The notes beneath the pieces are model-generated. The model saw nothing but the letters and a program-made list of their open reading frames with translations. It had not been told where the DNA came from and did not search any database. From Verrucomicrobiia bacterium (GTDB lineage: Bacteria > Verrucomicrobiota > Verrucomicrobiia > Verrucomicrobiales > DEV007), in contig JAUIAH010000008.1 in NCBI GenBank assembly GCA_030425385.1, positions 1 through 64,000 of the forward strand: a stretch of DNA of 64,000 nucleotides, read 5' to 3'. A program made the translations under genes and the position numbers. Positions 25,278 to 34,286 of this stretch are shown here, piece by piece. Position 1 is the first letter of the stretch. Each line of letters starts with the position of its first letter.

Positions 25278-26656
25278 GCAAGGAGTTGTGGGATGCGCCG
25301 GCCGCCAAACTGTGAGAGCTGCTTGTAACGTCCTGCGTGATAGTAGGTAAGCCGATTATCGTCGAGACCCAACAAGTGAAGTAGGGTGACATGGACATCG
25401 CGAATGTGGTGAACCACATCGACGGCCCTCTCGCCGATGGCATCGGTCGCGCCAATCGTGTGGCCAGAACGCACGCCACCCCCAGCAAACCACATGGTCA
25501 TGGCGTTCGGGTTGTGATCCCGTCCATACGCTGTGCCGCTACGGACGCCATTGTCTGGGCTTCGCCCAAACTCGCCGCACCACACGATGAGCGTTTCCTC
25601 TAACAATCCTCGCTGTTTCAAATCCTGAATGAGCGCCGCAATCGGTTGATCCACATTGCGGACCAAGGTCCCGTGGGCTTTGCCAATGGCGTCGTGACTA
25701 TCCCAGGTGCCATGATAGGCCTGGACGAACCGAACTCCCTGCTCCACCAAACGACGGGCTAACAAACACTTTCGCCCGAACGCATCTGTCTCTGCCTGCC
25801 CAATGCCATAGAGCGCTTTCGTGCGGTCATCCTCCCCTTCCACGTCCAGGATTCCAGGCACCTCCATCTGCATTCGAAAAGCAAGTTCATAGCTGCTCAT
25901 GCGCGCCCGCAGATCCTGGTGATCGGGGTGGCGAGCGAGATGGCGCCGGTTGAGCTTGCCTAACAAATCAAGATTGGCCCGCTGATGATCTCTACTGATC
26001 CCTGGAGGCGGTTGCAGATCGAGGATTGGAGAACCCTCGGGTCGCAATGCGGTTCCCTGGAAATCGGCTGGAAGATACCCGTTGGACCAGTTGGACGCCC
26101 CTCCTTGAGGATAGGCCAGTTCAGGCAATACGATGAACCCTGGCAAGTCAGCATTGGCACTTCCAAGGCCGTAATTCGCCCATGCACCGATGGCTGGATC
26201 TCCTCCAAATCGGTTGCCCGTGTTCACGTGGTACATGGCCGTGGGATGATTGACAGACTCCACCTGACAGCCACGATAGAAACAAAGTTCATCCGCTACC
26301 TTGGCCAAATGCCGCCATTCTGTCGACATGTCGGCACCCGACTGCCCTACCTGGTGAAAGTCGAAGGGACTACGCACATAGTAGCGCGTTCCAGAAGCCA
26401 TGCCTGACAATTTCTCATCTTTCCGCGTGAACCGCTGCAGATGGAGGTCAATCAGTTTGGGCTTGGGATCGAACGTATCGATATGGCTTGGGCCGCCCTC
26501 CATCATGAGGAAGATGCACGACTTGGCTCGGGCTTTCGCGTGACCACTCTTCGCTGCTAGCGGCTTGCTGGCAGGCTCCTCTGCTAGGAGCGACGAGAAG
26601 GCTACGCTCCCCAGACTGGCACCCAGGCCGTAGAGATGCCGACGTCTTGAATGCAT
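25274..26656 (-). CDS. DUF1501 family exported protein (alkaline-phosphatase/sulfatase fold)
   Basis: A 460-residue DUF1501 protein, a family belonging to the alkaline-phosphatase superfamily and abundant in Planctomycetota and Verrucomicrobiota. The N-terminus MHSRRRHLYGLGAS resembles a Tat signal. Family motifs seen are IFLMMEGGPSHIDTFDPKP with the metal-binding Asp, ASGTRYYVRSPFDFHQVGQSGADMS, LIVWCGEFGRSPDN and GRDHNPNAMTMWFAGGGVRSG with the late His. ATG 26656 is chosen because it follows the DUF1549/DUF1553 stop by one base; an upstream extension would overlap that gene. The reaction catalysed is not established for the family. Confidence 0.9.
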   Translation of the reverse strand: MHSRRRHLYGLGASLGSVAFSSLLAEEPASKPLAAKSGHAKARAKSCIFLMMEGGPSHIDTFDPKPKLIDLHLQRFTRKDEKLSGMASGTRYYVRSPFDFHQVGQSGADMSTEWRHLAKVADELCFYRGCQVESVNHPTAMYHVNTGNRFGGDPAIGAWANYGLGSANADLPGFIVLPELAYPQGGASNWSNGYLPADFQGTALRPEGSPILDLQPPPGISRDHQRANLDLLGKLNRRHLARHPDHQDLRARMSSYELAFRMQMEVPGILDVEGEDDRTKALYGIGQAETDAFGRKCLLARRLVEQGVRFVQAYHGTWDSHDAIGKAHGTLVRNVDQPIAALIQDLKQRGLLEETLIVWCGEFGRSPDNGVRSGTAYGRDHNPNAMTMWFAGGGVRSGHTIGATDAIGERAVDVVHHIRDVHVTLLHLLGLDDNRLTYYHAGRYKQLSQFGGRRIPQLLA

Positions 26657-26657
26657 G

Positions 26658-29048
26658 TTAGTAAACATAGGCAAAGGCATTGCTATTGAAGAGGACAAGA
26701 CATATGTCAGCCAATGCTCGGGTTCGCGCATCCGCTTCATGCGGTTGCCGATCCGATTCGTAAGCACGCAAACTCTCGAGTTCCTCGATGAAGGTGAAGG
26801 TCTCCCCCGTGACCTCTTCCTTGGCTTGACGAGAGACCTCAATGGGAATCACCCGAGGCGCAAACGTCAGTGTCTCATGACGCGCCTCCATCACTTCCCA
26901 ATGCTTGAGAAGATCTCGCCGCTCTTCCGGCTCGATCACGCGATGAAAGAGTCGCGAAATGAGTCGTTCTAACACCACCTCATCATCGCCGCCTTCCTCG
27001 ATGAGACGATGCGCCAGACCCAATGCCCGATCGTGAATCTCCTCCCCGTTGAACAGACTGAATACTTGAGGCGTGCCCAGCGACGTCTCTCGGATTTCGC
27101 AGGATTTGTCAGGGCCAGGCTGGTTGAACACCTCCATGAATGGATCGCGCAAGCCCCGAAGCTTAAGGGCATAGAGCGAACGCCGATGACGCCGATGCCT
27201 TTCAGGATTCGGTTGGTAGGCGGGGGCGTAAGTGCCCATGATCATGCGGGGCTGAAGCGCCGCTTCTCGATTGATGTCAGGGCGCACGGGAATGCCGCCC
27301 AAGGAAGGATTCAGTTCGCCAGAATGAAAGAGCATGCTATCGCGAAGTTCCTCCGCGGTGAGACGCCGCGGTGGGAAGACGGCATAGAGCGTCCCGTGAG
27401 GACCCCGATCGGCCACGATGGAAGGTTGCGGATGCTGGGTAGATCGTTGGTAAGCCTGAGAAGTCAGGAGCAACCGTGTGAGCGCTTTGACGGACCATCC
27501 CTCACGGACGAAGGCCCGCGCCAGCCAGTCCAAGAGTGCAGGGTGCGTGGGTTTCTTCCCCGTCGCTCCAAGATTGTTAGGATTTCCCGCAAGCCCCTGC
27601 CCAAAGTGCCAGCTCCATAACCGATTCACCATCACTCTAGTCGTGAGAGGATGTTCATCCTGCGTCAACCACTCCGCGAAGGCTGCTCGCCTCCCCGCCA
27701 CGGTAGAAGGAATCGGCGTCACTGGCACTCCTGAGACGGCACTGAGAACAGCAGGACGCACGGGCTCGCCAGGCGAGAAAGGATCGCCACCCGTAAGAAT
27801 GGCCGTTTCTTCCAAGGAACCATCCGTCCGATCCTGAGGCACCTTTAAACGTCCCGAGACCACGCCGATCTTCCGTGTGTGGCCACTGTAGACGGCGAAC
27901 GCATAGGGTTGATAGCGATCGCGTTCCCACTGGTGCCGCGCGATGGTCTTCCGTCCAATCCGCTCCATACCCAAATCACGAGGCGCCAAACCGTGACGTG
28001 CCGGGACAATCTCTTCTTCAGGGATACCTTTCCGAAGCGCATCTTTCCGTGGCGTGTAAGGCAGTCCACGTGTTGCATACCATTGTTTGGCAGCCGACAC
28101 TTGCTTCGCATGAATGTCAGAAAGGATCTTCTGATAGCGCTTGATCCTCGCCTCAAGGTGTTCGGACTCATCGAACCCTTCACGATTCTCGTCGGGCAAC
28201 CATGCGGTCTTCGGCTCCGCAAACTGCGTGGTCGCAAAGACTGCCTGAATCGCATAATAATCTCGGGTCGGCACGGGGTCGAATTTGTGATCATGACAGC
28301 GCGCACACTGCAGAGCGTGCCCGAGAAACACCTGCCCCACACTATCCGTGACGTCATCGAGAAACCATTGTCGCGTGATCTTGGGCACACTCATCGCGGT
28401 CTGTTCCCACGGCCCCATGCGGAGGAAGCCCGTCGCAATGAGGCTCTCGACATCGCCGGGATGTAGCTCATCTCCCGCAATCTGTTCTCTGACAAAGACA
28501 TCGTAAGGCTTGTCCCGGTTGAACGCACGGACCACATAGTCGCGATAGCGCCAGGCATTGGGGCGTTCAAAGTCATTGGCAAATCCTGACGAATCCGCAT
28601 AGCGAACCACGTCGAGCCAATGCCGGGCCATCTGTTCCCCGTAGTGAGGACTCTCCAGAAGCCGATCGACCACACGCTCGAACGCGCGCTGATCCCCGTC
28701 AGGATCGTTCACGAAAGCGCGCACCGCTTCCTCTGAAGGCGGCAAGCCCGTGAGGCTGTAGGTCACGCGGCGAATCAGCGTACGCCGATCTGCCCGCGGC
28801 GCCGGTTTCACGCCTGCGGCGGCTTGTCGGGCCAGGATAAACGCATCGACCGGGTGGTCCGCCGCGACAGGCGCAGGGATGGCGGGTGACTGCAAGGGGC
28901 GATACGCCCAGACATCCTCCGCTCGATACAAACGCTCTGTCCAACGCTCCGAGAGGCCTCCTGAGGTTTGCATCGGCACGCCTTCTTCCGCACGCCCTAG
29001 CAAACACCCACCAAGGGTGATCAGGAAGAGCATGGCGCTGCGCCGCAT
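26658..29048 (-). CDS. DUF1549 + DUF1553 (PSCyt2-PSD1) exported protein
   Basis: A protein of about 796 residues of the planctomycete-type cytochrome-associated family. After a signal peptide (MRRSAMLFLITLGGCLLGRAEE) comes DUF1549/PSCyt2: VDAFILARQAAAGV, RRVTYSLTGLPPS, RHWLDVVRYADSSGF, and a haem-like CxxCH motif in LQCARCHDHKFDPVP (about residue 245). DUF1553/PSD1 follows with ALLDWLARAFVREGWSVKALTRLLLTSQAYQRS and FNQPGPDKSCEIRETSLGTPQVFSLFNG. The usual N-terminal PSCyt1 cytochrome domain is absent. ATG 29048 is preferred for its signal peptide; a GTG lies at 29063. It is partnered with DUF1501, as is usual for the family. Confidence 0.9.
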   Translation of the reverse strand: MRRSAMLFLITLGGCLLGRAEEGVPMQTSGGLSERWTERLYRAEDVWAYRPLQSPAIPAPVAADHPVDAFILARQAAAGVKPAPRADRRTLIRRVTYSLTGLPPSEEAVRAFVNDPDGDQRAFERVVDRLLESPHYGEQMARHWLDVVRYADSSGFANDFERPNAWRYRDYVVRAFNRDKPYDVFVREQIAGDELHPGDVESLIATGFLRMGPWEQTAMSVPKITRQWFLDDVTDSVGQVFLGHALQCARCHDHKFDPVPTRDYYAIQAVFATTQFAEPKTAWLPDENREGFDESEHLEARIKRYQKILSDIHAKQVSAAKQWYATRGLPYTPRKDALRKGIPEEEIVPARHGLAPRDLGMERIGRKTIARHQWERDRYQPYAFAVYSGHTRKIGVVSGRLKVPQDRTDGSLEETAILTGGDPFSPGEPVRPAVLSAVSGVPVTPIPSTVAGRRAAFAEWLTQDEHPLTTRVMVNRLWSWHFGQGLAGNPNNLGATGKKPTHPALLDWLARAFVREGWSVKALTRLLLTSQAYQRSTQHPQPSIVADRGPHGTLYAVFPPRRLTAEELRDSMLFHSGELNPSLGGIPVRPDINREAALQPRMIMGTYAPAYQPNPERHRRHRRSLYALKLRGLRDPFMEVFNQPGPDKSCEIRETSLGTPQVFSLFNGEEIHDRALGLAHRLIEEGGDDEVVLERLISRLFHRVIEPEERRDLLKHWEVMEARHETLTFAPRVIPIEVSRQAKEEVTGETFTFIEELESLRAYESDRQPHEADARTRALADICLVLFNSNAFAYVY

Positions 29049-29096
29049 GCCATCAGTATTCACGCGTGGCCGCGGCCTTTCAAGAAGATGCGTTCC

Positions 29097-29606
29097 TCAA
29101 CGCGGCAAGGGCGCGCCCATCCAACCAGGAGGCGCCTCACCGAAGCGGAGCGAGCCATCTCGATAGTCGATCAACGCCCGATGCTGAAGAAAGAAGTCGG
29201 CCCCAAGAATCCCATCCATGCGAATGGTCCGCAAACGGGCTGGCGCGTTATTGATCGCATCGAGGTTCAACACATTGACCTTAAACGGGCCACGCTCTCG
29301 ATAGCCGCCAATCTGAATCTCTTGGATCACCCCTTCTTTGGTATCCGTGTCTTCCGCACCCAACCAGGCAAGCCGCAGATTGGACGCTGTCATTTGAGAA
29401 AGGCAGCGCTTGGCGAAGCGATGATCCAGAACGGTATGACTCGCACCCGTATCGACAAGAAAGACGCCACGGTGGCCATTGACGAAGACGGTGACAAAGT
29501 TCAAGCCAAAGTCATCGCGCCCCATGGGGATTTGATAGTTCGTGGAGACACAGCCGAGGCCGCCAAGAAGAGAACAGAGAGTGAGGAGGAGGAGTTGGAG
29601 TCGCAT
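29097..29606 (-). CDS. Retropepsin-like aspartic protease lipoprotein
   Basis: A 169-residue lipoprotein (signal MRLQLLLLTLCSLLGGLGC, lipid site Cys19). The mature part is a single aspartic-protease lobe: the active-site motif VDTGASHTVLD at about residues 51-61 and the later hydrophobic-Gly pattern DGILGADFF. Proteins of this size act as homodimers. ATG 29606 is chosen from the signal peptide; a longer in-frame reading to 29675 would overlap the upstream oxidoreductase gene. It sits in the middle of a six-gene operon, 10 bases after the oxidoreductase and 48 bases before the chosen DUF1549/DUF1553 start. Confidence 0.82.
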   Translation of the reverse strand: MRLQLLLLTLCSLLGGLGCVSTNYQIPMGRDDFGLNFVTVFVNGHRGVFLVDTGASHTVLDHRFAKRCLSQMTASNLRLAWLGAEDTDTKEGVIQEIQIGGYRERGPFKVNVLNLDAINNAPARLRTIRMDGILGADFFLQHRALIDYRDGSLRFGEAPPGWMGAPLPR

Positions 29607-29616
29607 GCAACGAATG

Positions 29617-30957
29617 TTAGATTTCCCAGCCTTTGCGGTAGTCACGGCGAATGAGCGCATTCGCTTCGGGCGCATTGGTGGCTTTCATGCCAGGCCCATC
29701 CCATGTGATCTTCTTGCCCAAACGCACGGCGAGATTGCCTAACAAGACGGTCTCCGTGAAGGGTCCGGCGTGCTCGAAGTGGGACAGCGCGGCGGGACCA
29801 CCCTTGCAGGCTTCCACCCACTCCACATCTTCATTGGGGACTCGCCGGATGGTCTTGGGGGTCTCTTGCTCGAAGGCTTCTAGCCGATCTTTAGGATAAA
29901 CCACAAAGCGCTCAGACCGCCTTTGAAAGAGCAACTTCCCTTCGTCACCAATGAGGAGACAATCGAACTTCTTCGCCGATTCCGCATCAAATTCGGTCCC
30001 CGCAAAGACGGCGTTCGGCGGCATCCTGCGCGCTTCCTCAGCACCTTCATACCAGCAGAAATCGAGTTCATGCGAAAAGGGCCCTTTGGGAAAGCGATAG
30101 GTCACGACAGCACCCAGAGGACCCGCCACGTCGGTTGCCCCTTCTGATTGGGCCTCGACACTGATGGGATGCTTCAGATCCAATGCCCAGAACGGCATGT
30201 CCATGATATGACAGCCCATATCTCCCAAGGCACCGGTGCCGAAGTCCCACCACCCACGCCATTTGAAGGGACAAAGGTCAGGATGATAGGGATGATCGGG
30301 AGCCGGGCCTAACCAAAGATACCAATCGAGCGCATTGGGAATGGGCTGCCCTTTGGGAAAGGAGGGCATGCCTTGAGGCCAGATCGGACGATTGGTCCAG
30401 GTATGAACCTCTTTCACTTTCCCAATCAACCCAGCCCGAATCAGTTCGACGGCGCGCCGAATCGGTTCTCCCGCGTGCGCTTGATTCCCCATCTGGGTGG
30501 CCACCCCTTGCTCCTTCGCCACTTCGGTCATCAAGCGCGCTTCCCACACAGAATGCGCCATGGGCTTCTGCACATACACATGTTTCCCCATGCGCATGGC
30601 CCACACCGCCGCATGGCAGTGCAAGTGATCCGGGGTCGAGACACTGACCGCATCCAGATGCTTACCCTCTTTCTCTAACATCATGCGAAAGTCTTTATAG
30701 AACGGCGCCTTGGGAAAACGTTCCGTCATGTCCTTCCCGCGCCGACTCTCGTCCACGTCACAGAGAGCCACGATATCTGCCCCAGCCGCCGCGATGTCTC
30801 GCACATCACCCGCGCCCTTGCCACCGATTCCGATGCAGCCGACGCTCAGCCGCTCATTGGCACCAAAGACTCGACTGGGAACGACTTGAAAGGCAAATGC
30901 CGTGGTCCCGGCTTGCTTGAGAAATCGACGTCGCGAGTGCAAGGGAGAATTCTTCAT
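29617..30957 (-). CDS. Tat-exported Gfo/Idh/MocA family oxidoreductase
   Basis: A 446-residue NAD(P)-dependent sugar or cyclitol oxidoreductase. The N-terminus has a Tat motif SRRRFLK (residues 8-14) and a hydrophobic stretch. The Rossmann fold shows VGCIGIGGKGAGDV and the end of the second strand LCDVD. VSTPDHLHCHAA and VQKPMAHS (in place of the usual EKP) mark the dinucleotide site, and HPYHPDLCPFKWRGWWDFGTGALGDMGCH marks the C-terminal domain with its metal or substrate His. PVC bacteria carry many exported members of this type, thought to act on sugars in the periplasm. It starts 3 bases after the transglutaminase-like gene. Confidence 0.9.
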   Translation of the reverse strand: MKNSPLHSRRRFLKQAGTTAFAFQVVPSRVFGANERLSVGCIGIGGKGAGDVRDIAAAGADIVALCDVDESRRGKDMTERFPKAPFYKDFRMMLEKEGKHLDAVSVSTPDHLHCHAAVWAMRMGKHVYVQKPMAHSVWEARLMTEVAKEQGVATQMGNQAHAGEPIRRAVELIRAGLIGKVKEVHTWTNRPIWPQGMPSFPKGQPIPNALDWYLWLGPAPDHPYHPDLCPFKWRGWWDFGTGALGDMGCHIMDMPFWALDLKHPISVEAQSEGATDVAGPLGAVVTYRFPKGPFSHELDFCWYEGAEEARRMPPNAVFAGTEFDAESAKKFDCLLIGDEGKLLFQRRSERFVVYPKDRLEAFEQETPKTIRRVPNEDVEWVEACKGGPAALSHFEHAGPFTETVLLGNLAVRLGKKITWDGPGMKATNAPEANALIRRDYRKGWEI

Positions 30958-30960
30958 GCG

Positions 30961-32142
30961 TTAGGATTTCAAATAGAGATTGATCCGTTGATGCGCCTCC
31001 TTGGTCGTATCAAAGGTCTTGCTCAAGGGCTTCTCGTTGCCTTCACCAGGAGCGGTAGGCGCATATTCGATGGTGAATGTCTCGCCCTGCTTGAGCACCA
31101 CTTCATAGATATGGTTGGTGTCATTGCCAGTGCCCGTGCTTTCACCCTGATGCAGTTCTTTCTCTCCCTGCAGGACGCGGACCGCACACACGACCCTTTC
31201 GCCACCTGGGCGATCCCAGACCTGGATGCCGAGAAGGCATTCCCCCGCGTTCAACAACTGTTCGGCCTTGCCCGTGTAGATGTCGGTGACGTTGATCGCG
31301 GGAACACTCTGATCCCGTCGAGCCCAGATCATGGGAAAACTCTCACCAGTGTGTTTCCAACTGGTCGCATAGATCGCGTGCCGCCGACTGTCTTTCACCG
31401 CGTGCGAGGCGTCATTCAAGAACCATACCTCGTTCAGGCCCTTCTTATTATATTCACAAGCGCCCGTGTAGTTCCATTTCCCACCGTCCCACACTTCAAC
31501 CCAACTGTGATTGCCGCGCTTCTTGGCCCAGCGCGCGGTGCCCGCGAAACGTGCAGGCACGCCCACGGCGCGGCAGGCGTCAATGAGGAGAATGGAAAGG
31601 CCCGTGCATGACGCATACTTCGCTTCGATTGATTCATAGGGGCTCTGATCGGGCTTGGGCCGCTTCGTCGCGTGATATTGGACATCAACGAGTTTGTAGA
31701 GATCACGATTGAGGATCTGAGCAGCCTCACCCGGAGTCTGACATTTGCTCACCAAGGGTGCGAAGCGTTCATAGAAATCTTTCCGCCAATCATCACGGCG
31801 CTCATTCACCGAAGCATAGGGAAGGACATCGTTGAGAAACAGATTCTCGGGAATCGTCTTCCCCCAAGGCATCTCCTCGCGCGCCTTGTAGGCCATGGCC
31901 ACATTGCGCAATAGAAATTCAGCTTGGAGACTCTGTAAGTCTTTCTCTGGCATGTAAGCGATGAGAAAGCGCATCCCTTCACGTTGAGCTTCGGGGACGT
32001 CCGCCAAGGCCGCCTCCAACTGAGCTCGATTCCCCTCGGCCCGTTCGAGCGCTTGAGTGATCAACGCCGCTTCCGGCGGTGCCGCCCAACTGACTGCAGA
32101 CGCCATCGCGAAGACAACGGAGAAGAGAGATAGAAGCTTCAT
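30961..32142 (-). CDS. Exported transglutaminase-like domain protein
   Basis: A 393-residue protein with signal peptide MKLLSLFSVVFAMASAVSWA; the ATG at 32142 is chosen over the GTG just before it. The transglutaminase core shows the catalytic Cys179 in ASCTGLSILLIDACRAVGVPARFAGT, His212 in GNHSWVEVW, and the acidic partner in EVWFLNDAS (about residue 244). A C-terminal beta-sandwich-like domain (about 290-393, AINVTDIYTGKAEQL, HIYEVVLKQGETFTIEY) follows. It may cleave or cross-link protein or peptidoglycan amides outside the cytoplasm. It is the first gene of the six-gene minus-strand operon. Confidence 0.88.
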   Translation of the reverse strand: MKLLSLFSVVFAMASAVSWAAPPEAALITQALERAEGNRAQLEAALADVPEAQREGMRFLIAYMPEKDLQSLQAEFLLRNVAMAYKAREEMPWGKTIPENLFLNDVLPYASVNERRDDWRKDFYERFAPLVSKCQTPGEAAQILNRDLYKLVDVQYHATKRPKPDQSPYESIEAKYASCTGLSILLIDACRAVGVPARFAGTARWAKKRGNHSWVEVWDGGKWNYTGACEYNKKGLNEVWFLNDASHAVKDSRRHAIYATSWKHTGESFPMIWARRDQSVPAINVTDIYTGKAEQLLNAGECLLGIQVWDRPGGERVVCAVRVLQGEKELHQGESTGTGNDTNHIYEVVLKQGETFTIEYAPTAPGEGNEKPLSKTFDTTKEAHQRINLYLKS

Positions 32143-32155
32143 CACCGTCGAGACT

Positions 32156-32174
32156 AGAGGCTGTCGCAGCCTCT
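32156..32174. promoter_or_regulatory. 8-bp hairpin in the divergent promoter region
   Basis: AGAGGCTG, loop TCG, CAGCCTCT. It lies 14 bases before the transglutaminase-like start on the minus strand and 64 bases before the P450 start on the plus strand. It could be an operator or a leader hairpin for the six-gene operon. Confidence 0.4.
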
Positions 32175-32237
32175 TGCAAGGACACGCCCGACCTTCCCGC
32201 GTTGACGTGCCTGCGGTGACAGGTGAAGGATGGCCCT

Positions 32238-33389
32238 GTGAATGACCCCTTCAAAGACGCACGCCGCGAGCATGGTGTTCTCGCCTGCCCGTTCAGTGGA
32301 GAAACGGTGCCCATGATTCTTCGCCATGCCGACGTCCGCGCTGCCGCGAAAGACTGGAGAACCTACAGTTCGGACGCCCCCTTCCGCGTCCCCATTCCGT
32401 CCGAAGAAGCCGTCCGCACCGTTCGCCAACTGCCCATTGAGACCGATCCTCCAGAACACCAACGATACCGGAAACTCGTTGAACCACTCTTCAAGAGAGC
32501 GAAGTTGCCAGAAACGATCGCCAAGGTGTCGTCGTTAGTCGAACGTCTGCTAGACGAAGCCCTCAACGAGGACGCGGTCGAGGTGGTGCGCGACTTTGCC
32601 TTGCCTCTGCAATCCCATGCGCTCACCTATCTCTTGAATGTCGCCGAGAAGGAAGCCGAAACCTGGATAGGCTGGGGCATCCATGTCTTCCATGACGGCG
32701 ACGATGAAGGCGCTCGCGGGGCTGCCCTGGATGACTACCTCGCCGCGCAACTCGACCACGCGGAGAGCTCTCCGGGCAACGATTTCTTCACCCTCCTCAC
32801 GCAATTACAATACGAGGGACGCCCCCTGACGCGTGAAGAACAGTTAGGCTTTGCCAATCTCACCTTCGCTGGTGGACGCGACACGGTGATCCATTCCATC
32901 TCCTCAATCGTCCACTACTTCGCTGCCCATCCTGAGGGGCTTGCCTATCTTCGCGAAGATCCCAAACGGGTCGTCTATGCATCGGAAGAATTCTTCCGTG
33001 CCATTTCCCCTCTCACGCATATCGGCCGTGTCTGCCCGGTCGAGCACCAGGTGCATGGCGTGCCTGTGAAACCGCAAGGGCGCGTCTCTCTCGGCTGGGC
33101 ATCGGCCAACCACGATGAAACGGTCTTCGACGCTCCCGACCAGATCCAACTCGATCGCAAACCCAATCCACACCTCGCCTTCGGTGCTGGTCATCACCTT
33201 TGTTTGGGGGCCGCTCATGCCAGACTTCTCGTGCGCACCTTGCTAGAGCAACTCTGCACCAAAGTTAGTCAAATTCACCTCAAGGAGACCGAGGCACGCA
33301 CTGAGATCGAAGAAGCTTACACCCGCACCATGGGGTTCGAGCGCCTCCTCGTATCGTTCGAGACGAAGCGTGAGGCGGATGCCTCCTAG
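32238..33389 (+). CDS. Cytochrome P450
   Basis: A 383-residue soluble bacterial P450. The haem-binding signature FGAGHHLCLG places the thiolate ligand at about Cys322. The K-helix ExxR motif is in SEEFFRAISPLTHIGRV, the I-helix shows FAGGRDTVIHS (AGGRDT in the oxygen-activation position), and EHQRYRKLVEPLF is the C-helix. GTG 32238 is preferred because GAAGGA lies 7 bases upstream; another GTG is at 32223. It hydroxylates an unknown substrate and would need a ferredoxin and reductase, none of which is nearby. Its stop overlaps that of the convergent sigma factor within the single CTAG at 33386-33389. Confidence 0.92.
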   Translation: MNDPFKDARREHGVLACPFSGETVPMILRHADVRAAAKDWRTYSSDAPFRVPIPSEEAVRTVRQLPIETDPPEHQRYRKLVEPLFKRAKLPETIAKVSSLVERLLDEALNEDAVEVVRDFALPLQSHALTYLLNVAEKEAETWIGWGIHVFHDGDDEGARGAALDDYLAAQLDHAESSPGNDFFTLLTQLQYEGRPLTREEQLGFANLTFAGGRDTVIHSISSIVHYFAAHPEGLAYLREDPKRVVYASEEFFRAISPLTHIGRVCPVEHQVHGVPVKPQGRVSLGWASANHDETVFDAPDQIQLDRKPNPHLAFGAGHHLCLGAAHARLLVRTLLEQLCTKVSQIHLKETEARTEIEEAYTRTMGFERLLVSFETKREADAS

Positions 33390-34102
33390 GAGCGGAGGAG
33401 GCTCAGGAGGTAACGAATTTCATCATCCACTTGGCTTTCGCCGACCACGGTGCGTCGGACTTCCTCGCGGAGGACGGTTCCGAATTCTCGACGGAGATCC
33501 AAAGCGGCTTGTTTGATGGCACCCTCCGTGGTGTCGAGGTCAGAGGCAATCTTCTGATAGGGTTCCGTTCCGTGGCCGGTGAAGAGACCGCGGAGTTTGT
33601 GAAAGTGTTCTTTGCGTCCGCGCCGCTCGAGCCGTTCTTCGAGATCTGCGAGGGCATTGTCATAGACCGTACGAGCCCAGCGACGGTCAAACGCATCTTC
33701 AGGGGAACGCTCATCTTCCGCGGGGGGCAGATTGCCCAGGGCTTCCAGTTCGTGAAGGGGGAGCGGATCACTTCCCCCACCACGCTTGCGTGCGGTGGCG
33801 GCGCGGTGTTGATCGGTTCGCCATCGCTGCAGGGAGACGAGGAGAAAGGAACGGAAGAGACCACTCCCACGCTCGATCTTGCGGAGAAATTCTTGACTGA
33901 GGAGGTGCGCAAAGAATCCTTGGATGTCGTCGGCGGCTGAGTGGTGATCCTGACCGCGCCGACGCAGGAAGACGTAGAGAGGCTTCCAATAAGCGCGGGC
34001 GAGCTGTTCCCAGGCGCCTCTGGCCGTGGATCCATCTTCCTCTCCCTGGAGGAGGACGGACCACGGGGTGGCAGGGAAGCTGCCGCCTTGGACCGAGCGC
34101 AT
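33386..34102 (-). CDS. ECF-type RNA polymerase sigma factor of the PVC kinase-linked group
   Basis: A 238-residue sigma factor of the type common in Planctomycetota and Verrucomicrobiota and often found beside Ser/Thr kinases. It starts with the PATPWSVLLQ segment. Region 2 follows (AWEQLARAYWKPLYVFLRRRGQDHHSAADDIQGFFAHLL and SFLLVSLQRWRTDQHRAATARKRGG), and region 4 is EPYQKIASDLDTTEGAIKQAALDLRREFGTVLREEV. It is transcribed away from the Ser/Thr kinase gene, and an inverted repeat lies between them. No anti-sigma gene is adjacent, so control may be through phosphorylation by the kinase; this is inference from position. Confidence 0.88.
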   Translation of the reverse strand: MRSVQGGSFPATPWSVLLQGEEDGSTARGAWEQLARAYWKPLYVFLRRRGQDHHSAADDIQGFFAHLLSQEFLRKIERGSGLFRSFLLVSLQRWRTDQHRAATARKRGGGSDPLPLHELEALGNLPPAEDERSPEDAFDRRWARTVYDNALADLEERLERRGRKEHFHKLRGLFTGHGTEPYQKIASDLDTTEGAIKQAALDLRREFGTVLREEVRRTVVGESQVDDEIRYLLSLLRS

Positions 34103-34139
34103 GGCTCTGGACTCGTCCGGACTGTTGTTTTTCGTGGGG

Positions 34140-34195
34140 TCGATGAGGTTATTCTAGAAATTTCTACCTAGTGTATGCAATTATTACCTCATCGA
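34140..34195. promoter_or_regulatory. 10-bp inverted repeat between sigma factor and kinase genes
   Basis: TCGATGAGGT (34140-34149) and ACCTCATCGA (34186-34195) are exact inverted copies separated by 36 AT-rich bases. They flank the likely divergent promoters. The layout fits a two-site operator for a dimeric regulator, or a hairpin in the sigma factor leader. Confidence 0.5.
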
Positions 34196-34286
34196 ATCCG
34201 ATTTCTACAGTCAGACAGAGCGAATCAGCCGCCAGTTTTCTCAATTTCGACCTGACTCCGGGTGCTTGATTGCGTGGTTCTAATCG

